From JBOGGN01 sp050744165 (GTDB taxonomy: Bacteria > Actinomycetota > Acidimicrobiia > Acidimicrobiales > Palsa-688), in contig JBOGGN010000094.1 of NCBI GenBank assembly GCA_050744165.1, forward strand, positions 1-43,124: DNA of 43,124 nt, read 5' to 3'. Positions within the stretch are counted from its first letter, which is position 1; every line of letters starts with the position of its first letter. Shown in pieces: positions 40,970-43,124 of this stretch. The position numbers and the translations under genes are program-made. Under the pieces are notes generated by a model. It had not been told where the DNA came from. It worked only from the letters and a program-made list of their open reading frames with translations, and made no database searches.

Positions 40970-42247
40970 TCAGAACTTGGTTTGGCCCTGGATCAACAAC
41001 ACGATCACCACGACCACCGAGACCGCGAGGGACACCCAACAGGCGATCCGAGACACCCGGGTGGCCTGCCCCGCACCCGCCAGATCGCCAACCGCCACCC
41101 GCCGACGGGCTACCAGCGCGAAGGCGAGTGCGATGAGCGCAGCCGGCCAGAACAGCAGCAGCGACAGCGCCGACCACCACAGCTGACGGCGCACCCGGAG
41201 GGCAACCGACTCGGGGCTCTCCCAGGCAACCGGGCCCGACCCTTCCCGGTAAAATCCGAATACGCGGGCCAGGCCAGCCCGCCCACGCTGGCCGTCGGTT
41301 GGCGGGCCCCATCCGGGAGGCGGCGAACCGGCAGGCGAGGGCGGCGCCCAAGGCCCACCGGTCGGCGGCGGCCAGGCCGGCGGCCGGCCACCCAGTACTC
41401 CGGTCCCCGCAGGGCCACCAGGCGGCGCCCCCGACCACGACGGCGGACCGTCAGGGCGACCAGGCGGCGCCCCCGACCACGACGGCGGACCGGCAGGGCC
41501 ACCGCCCGGCCACGTTCCCGACCCAGAGCCGTTAGGCGCCCACGACGCCTGTCCGGGCGCAGCACCAGCGTCCGGAGGCCGTGGGACCCCGGCGGGCCCA
41601 GTGCCGCTACGCCGGTCAGCCGGCCGGGCGGGCGGCGGCGGCGCGCCAAGGGGTGCCCCCCATGGTGCCGCCGGCGATTGTGGCGCCGGTGGCGGCTGCT
41701 CCCACGTGGGCGGCGCCGAGGCTGGCGGAGGCGTCCCGGCCGGAGGAGCCCAGGAGCCCGCACCCGGCGGGGGGGCCACCCCGCTCGAACTACCGCCCGC
41801 TCCAGTCGGCGCAGAGCCAGCCCCAGTCGGCGCAGGGCCCGCTCCTGTCGGCGCTAGGCCAACCCCACTAACCGTCTTCGGCGGCCGGCTAGCCCCGGTC
41901 GGTTCCGTTTCCACCGGAGGCGGCGCCGTGCCAACCCCGCTCGGTGGCCCGCTCACCCCGGTAGCCGTGCCAACCGCCCTCGGTGGCTCGCTGACGCCGG
42001 TAGCCGTGCTCACCCCGCTCGGTGGCTCGCTCACCCTGGCAGCGGTGTCGACTTCCGCCGTTGGCGCGCTCGCCCGAGTCGGTGCCGAGCCCGCCAGAGC
42101 AGCAGTCGCGGGCACTTCGTCCCGGCCCTCGTCAGAACCGCCGCCCGACTCAGACGCCCGCGGCGGCCGCGGCGCCAACGACCCGCGGCAGCGGGTGCAA
42201 CGAGGCAGTTCGTCGGCGTTGATGGTGCCGCAGCGCGGGCAGATCAT
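40970..42247 (-). CDS. Zinc-ribbon, proline-rich, two-span membrane protein
   Basis: 425 residues from ATG 42247. A zinc ribbon opens the protein (ICPRCG and PRCTRCRG; Cys 3, 6, 17, 20). About 300 residues of Pro/Gly/Ala/Thr-rich disordered sequence follow, with repeats: PTGAG units, PPSGVGTATGV-like units and a 14-residue unit GPPSWSGAPPGGPA in tandem. Two spans near the C-terminus (SALSLLLFWPAALIALAFAL and about 400-420) enclose a basic loop with RRRVAVGDLAGA, like CD225/dispanin-type tails. The cytosolic side would carry the ribbon. The function is unknown. An upstream GTG/ATG frame to 42340 lacks the ribbon context. Confidence 0.75.
   Translation of the reverse strand: MICPRCGTINADELPRCTRCRGSLAPRPPRASESGGGSDEGRDEVPATAALAGSAPTRASAPTAEVDTAARVSEPPSGVSTATGVSEPPRAVGTATGVSGPPSGVGTAPPPVETEPTGASRPPKTVSGVGLAPTGAGPAPTGAGSAPTGAGGSSSGVAPPPGAGSWAPPAGTPPPASAPPTWEQPPPAPQSPAAPWGAPLGAPPPPARPADRRSGTGPAGVPRPPDAGAAPGQASWAPNGSGSGTWPGGGPAGPPSWSGAPPGRPDGPPSWSGAPPGGPAGTGVLGGRPPAWPPPTGGPWAPPSPAGSPPPGWGPPTDGQRGRAGLARVFGFYREGSGPVAWESPESVALRVRRQLWWSALSLLLFWPAALIALAFALVARRRVAVGDLAGAGQATRVSRIACWVSLAVSVVVVIVLLIQGQTKF
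41411..41494. repeat. 42-bp in-frame tandem repeat in the proline-rich gene
   Basis: Copies at 41411-41452 and 41453-41494 differ at a few bases and encode two 14-residue units. Shorter Pro/Thr/Gly repeats lie at about 41790-41870 and 41930-42040 in the same gene. Confidence 0.75.
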
Positions 42248-42294
42248 GTCACCCACGAGGCTACCCGGACACCCGCTTACGTCGTGCCCGGCCA

Positions 42295-42329
42295 CCAGCA
42301 GCTCGTTGTGCCCCGGTCCGAGCAGCTGG
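42295..42329 (-). terminator. Imperfect 11-bp hairpin between NUDIX and zinc-ribbon genes
   Basis: CCAGCAGCTCG and CGAGCAGCTGG pair with one mismatch around a 13-base loop, in the 171-base gap downstream of the NUDIX gene. No U-tract follows. It may be a terminator or simply GC-rich chance pairing. Nothing else was recognised in the gap. Confidence 0.25.
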
Positions 42330-42418
42330 CACCCCACCATTCAGCCACGAACCTCTCCGCGGCGGGCGAGCTACGAGGCCCGGAGCCTTTTCTCCGATGG
42401 TTTTCCGAGCGAAGCGGC

Positions 42419-43124
42419 TCAGGCCGCCAGGACCAACTCCAACAGGTCGCGCAACATCCACGCGGTGGCACCCCACACCGTGTCGCCCCACAACTCGAAG
42501 AAGCTGATCGACCGACCACCCTCGCCGGGAACATCCCACAGTTCCTCGCGGTAGACGCCCTCGGACACCAGTTCGGCAAGCGAGACGTCGAAGGCCCGTT
42601 CCACCTCGGCGGGATTGGGAATCAACTGCGGCCGCTCCGCCAGCGCACCGACGAACGGGGTGATCACCGCCTGGCCCCGGACGGTCACCAGCGACGACAG
42701 GGGTCCGAGGATCTCGACGGTGGCGGGCACGATGCCGACCTCCTCCCGGGCCTCTCGAAGGGCCCCGGCGACGGCGTCTTCGCCCGGATCGAGCCGGCCG
42801 CCGGGAAAGGACACCTCGCCCATATGCGACCGGAGGTTGGGCGAGCGTCGGGTCAGGATGACCCGGGTCTCGCCATCCTCTTCGAACAGGGGGCACAGTA
42901 CCGCAGCCGGGCGGATCTCGCCCGGCAGGCGGCGGGCCAGGCGCTCGGGCGGCAGCTGCCGGGGGGCCGGTCCCACCCAGCCCCGGCGATCAAAGCCGGC
43001 GCGGATCCGGGCCAGGGTGATCCCCGCCCGCTCAAGCTCAGGCAGGCCGGCCCAGGGCGGGGGCCCGCCCGGGCGCCAGGTCGGGGGCCGGTAGATCTGC
43101 TGGCGACCCCCACGGGTTGGGGGC
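42419..43124 (-). CDS. NUDIX hydrolase, CoA pyrophosphatase type; 5' end beyond the window
   Basis: The frame is open from the stop at 42419 to the window end (235 residues visible). The part beyond GTG 42976 (PPPWAGLPELERAGITLARI) looks coding, so the true start probably lies outside; GTG 42976 would give 185 residues. ILTRRSPNLRSHMGEVSFPGG matches the UPF0035 signature of CoA pyrophosphatases. The Nudix box GGRLDPGEDAVAGALREARE continues with EVGI. It would hydrolyse CoA or similar dinucleotide-like substrates to 4'-phosphopantetheine and ADP. GVYREELWDVPG and WGATAWMLRDLLE are the usual C-terminal blocks. Confidence 0.88.
   Translation of the reverse strand, partial: PPTRGGRQQIYRPPTWRPGGPPPWAGLPELERAGITLARIRAGFDRRGWVGPAPRQLPPERLARRLPGEIRPAAVLCPLFEEDGETRVILTRRSPNLRSHMGEVSFPGGRLDPGEDAVAGALREAREEVGIVPATVEILGPLSSLVTVRGQAVITPFVGALAERPQLIPNPAEVERAFDVSLAELVSEGVYREELWDVPGEGGRSISFFELWGDTVWGATAWMLRDLLELVLAA

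Noticed and set aside
42277..42579. Minus-strand frame after the NUDIX gene
   Set aside because: It overlaps the NUDIX gene in another frame, has no start signal and has a composition typical of spacer.

Overview
The window is a chromosomal segment of a high-GC actinobacterium, most likely of the Acidimicrobiia type. The evidence is GC-rich third codon positions, frequent GTG starts, GuaB3, LCP and DUF2510 proteins, and many starts that look leaderless. Lineage is inferred from gene content, not from a marker phylogeny. No rRNA, tRNA, CRISPR array, insertion sequence or phage gene was recognised. The longest stretch without a gene is about 265 bases (13256-13520). Genes are cut at both edges: a Uma2 nuclease on the left and a NUDIX hydrolase on the right.

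1-2972 holds assorted small genes: Uma2, a putative lipocalin-like protein, an SCP2-like protein coupled to a DUF2510 membrane protein, and a 72-residue protein.

2973-21815 is a surface polysaccharide locus with a strong sulfation signature. It encodes a priming polyprenyl-phosphate sugar transferase, two GT4 glycosyltransferases, a Wzx-type flippase, a Wzy/O-antigen-ligase-like polymerase, two Wzz-type chain-length proteins transcribed divergently, five PAPS-dependent sulfotransferases of several subtypes, two putative secreted or lipid-anchored glycosidases, one small lipoprotein and one two-span membrane protein. A plus-strand operon (GT4 and three sulfotransferases, 4204-8269) and a minus-strand operon (Wzz, sulfotransferase, flippase, glycosidase-like lipoprotein, 13255-8266) converge with a 4-base overlap. 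The genes suffice for priming, part of assembly, export, polymerisation and O-sulfation of a glycan. Most glycosyltransferases, nucleotide-sugar synthesis and sulfate activation must be encoded elsewhere.

22005-33665 is a leftward run of central metabolism. Read in transcription order it is a stand-alone B12 domain of methylmalonyl-CoA mutase type, sucC, sucD, a luciferase-like oxidoreductase, purN, purH, folD, metF, icd and mdh. It joins propionyl-CoA/succinyl-CoA entry to the TCA cycle with formyl-folate-dependent purine synthesis. A two-gene unit (HAD phosphatase plus six-span membrane protein, 24354-26065) interrupts it between metF and icd and looks acquired.

33684-43124 holds a Rieske-fold-like membrane protein that has lost its iron-sulfur ligands, an LCP (LytR-CpsA-Psr) glycan ligase that could attach the polysaccharide to the wall, a PcrA/UvrD helicase, an aldo/keto reductase, GuaB3, a proline-rich zinc-ribbon membrane protein and a CoA-pyrophosphatase-type NUDIX enzyme.

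Regulatory pattern: several genes carry a TANNNT hexamer 6-8 bases before the start codon and no Shine-Dalgarno sequence, which predicts leaderless transcription. Two divergent gene pairs are only 18-24 bases apart with overlapping -10 boxes on opposite strands.
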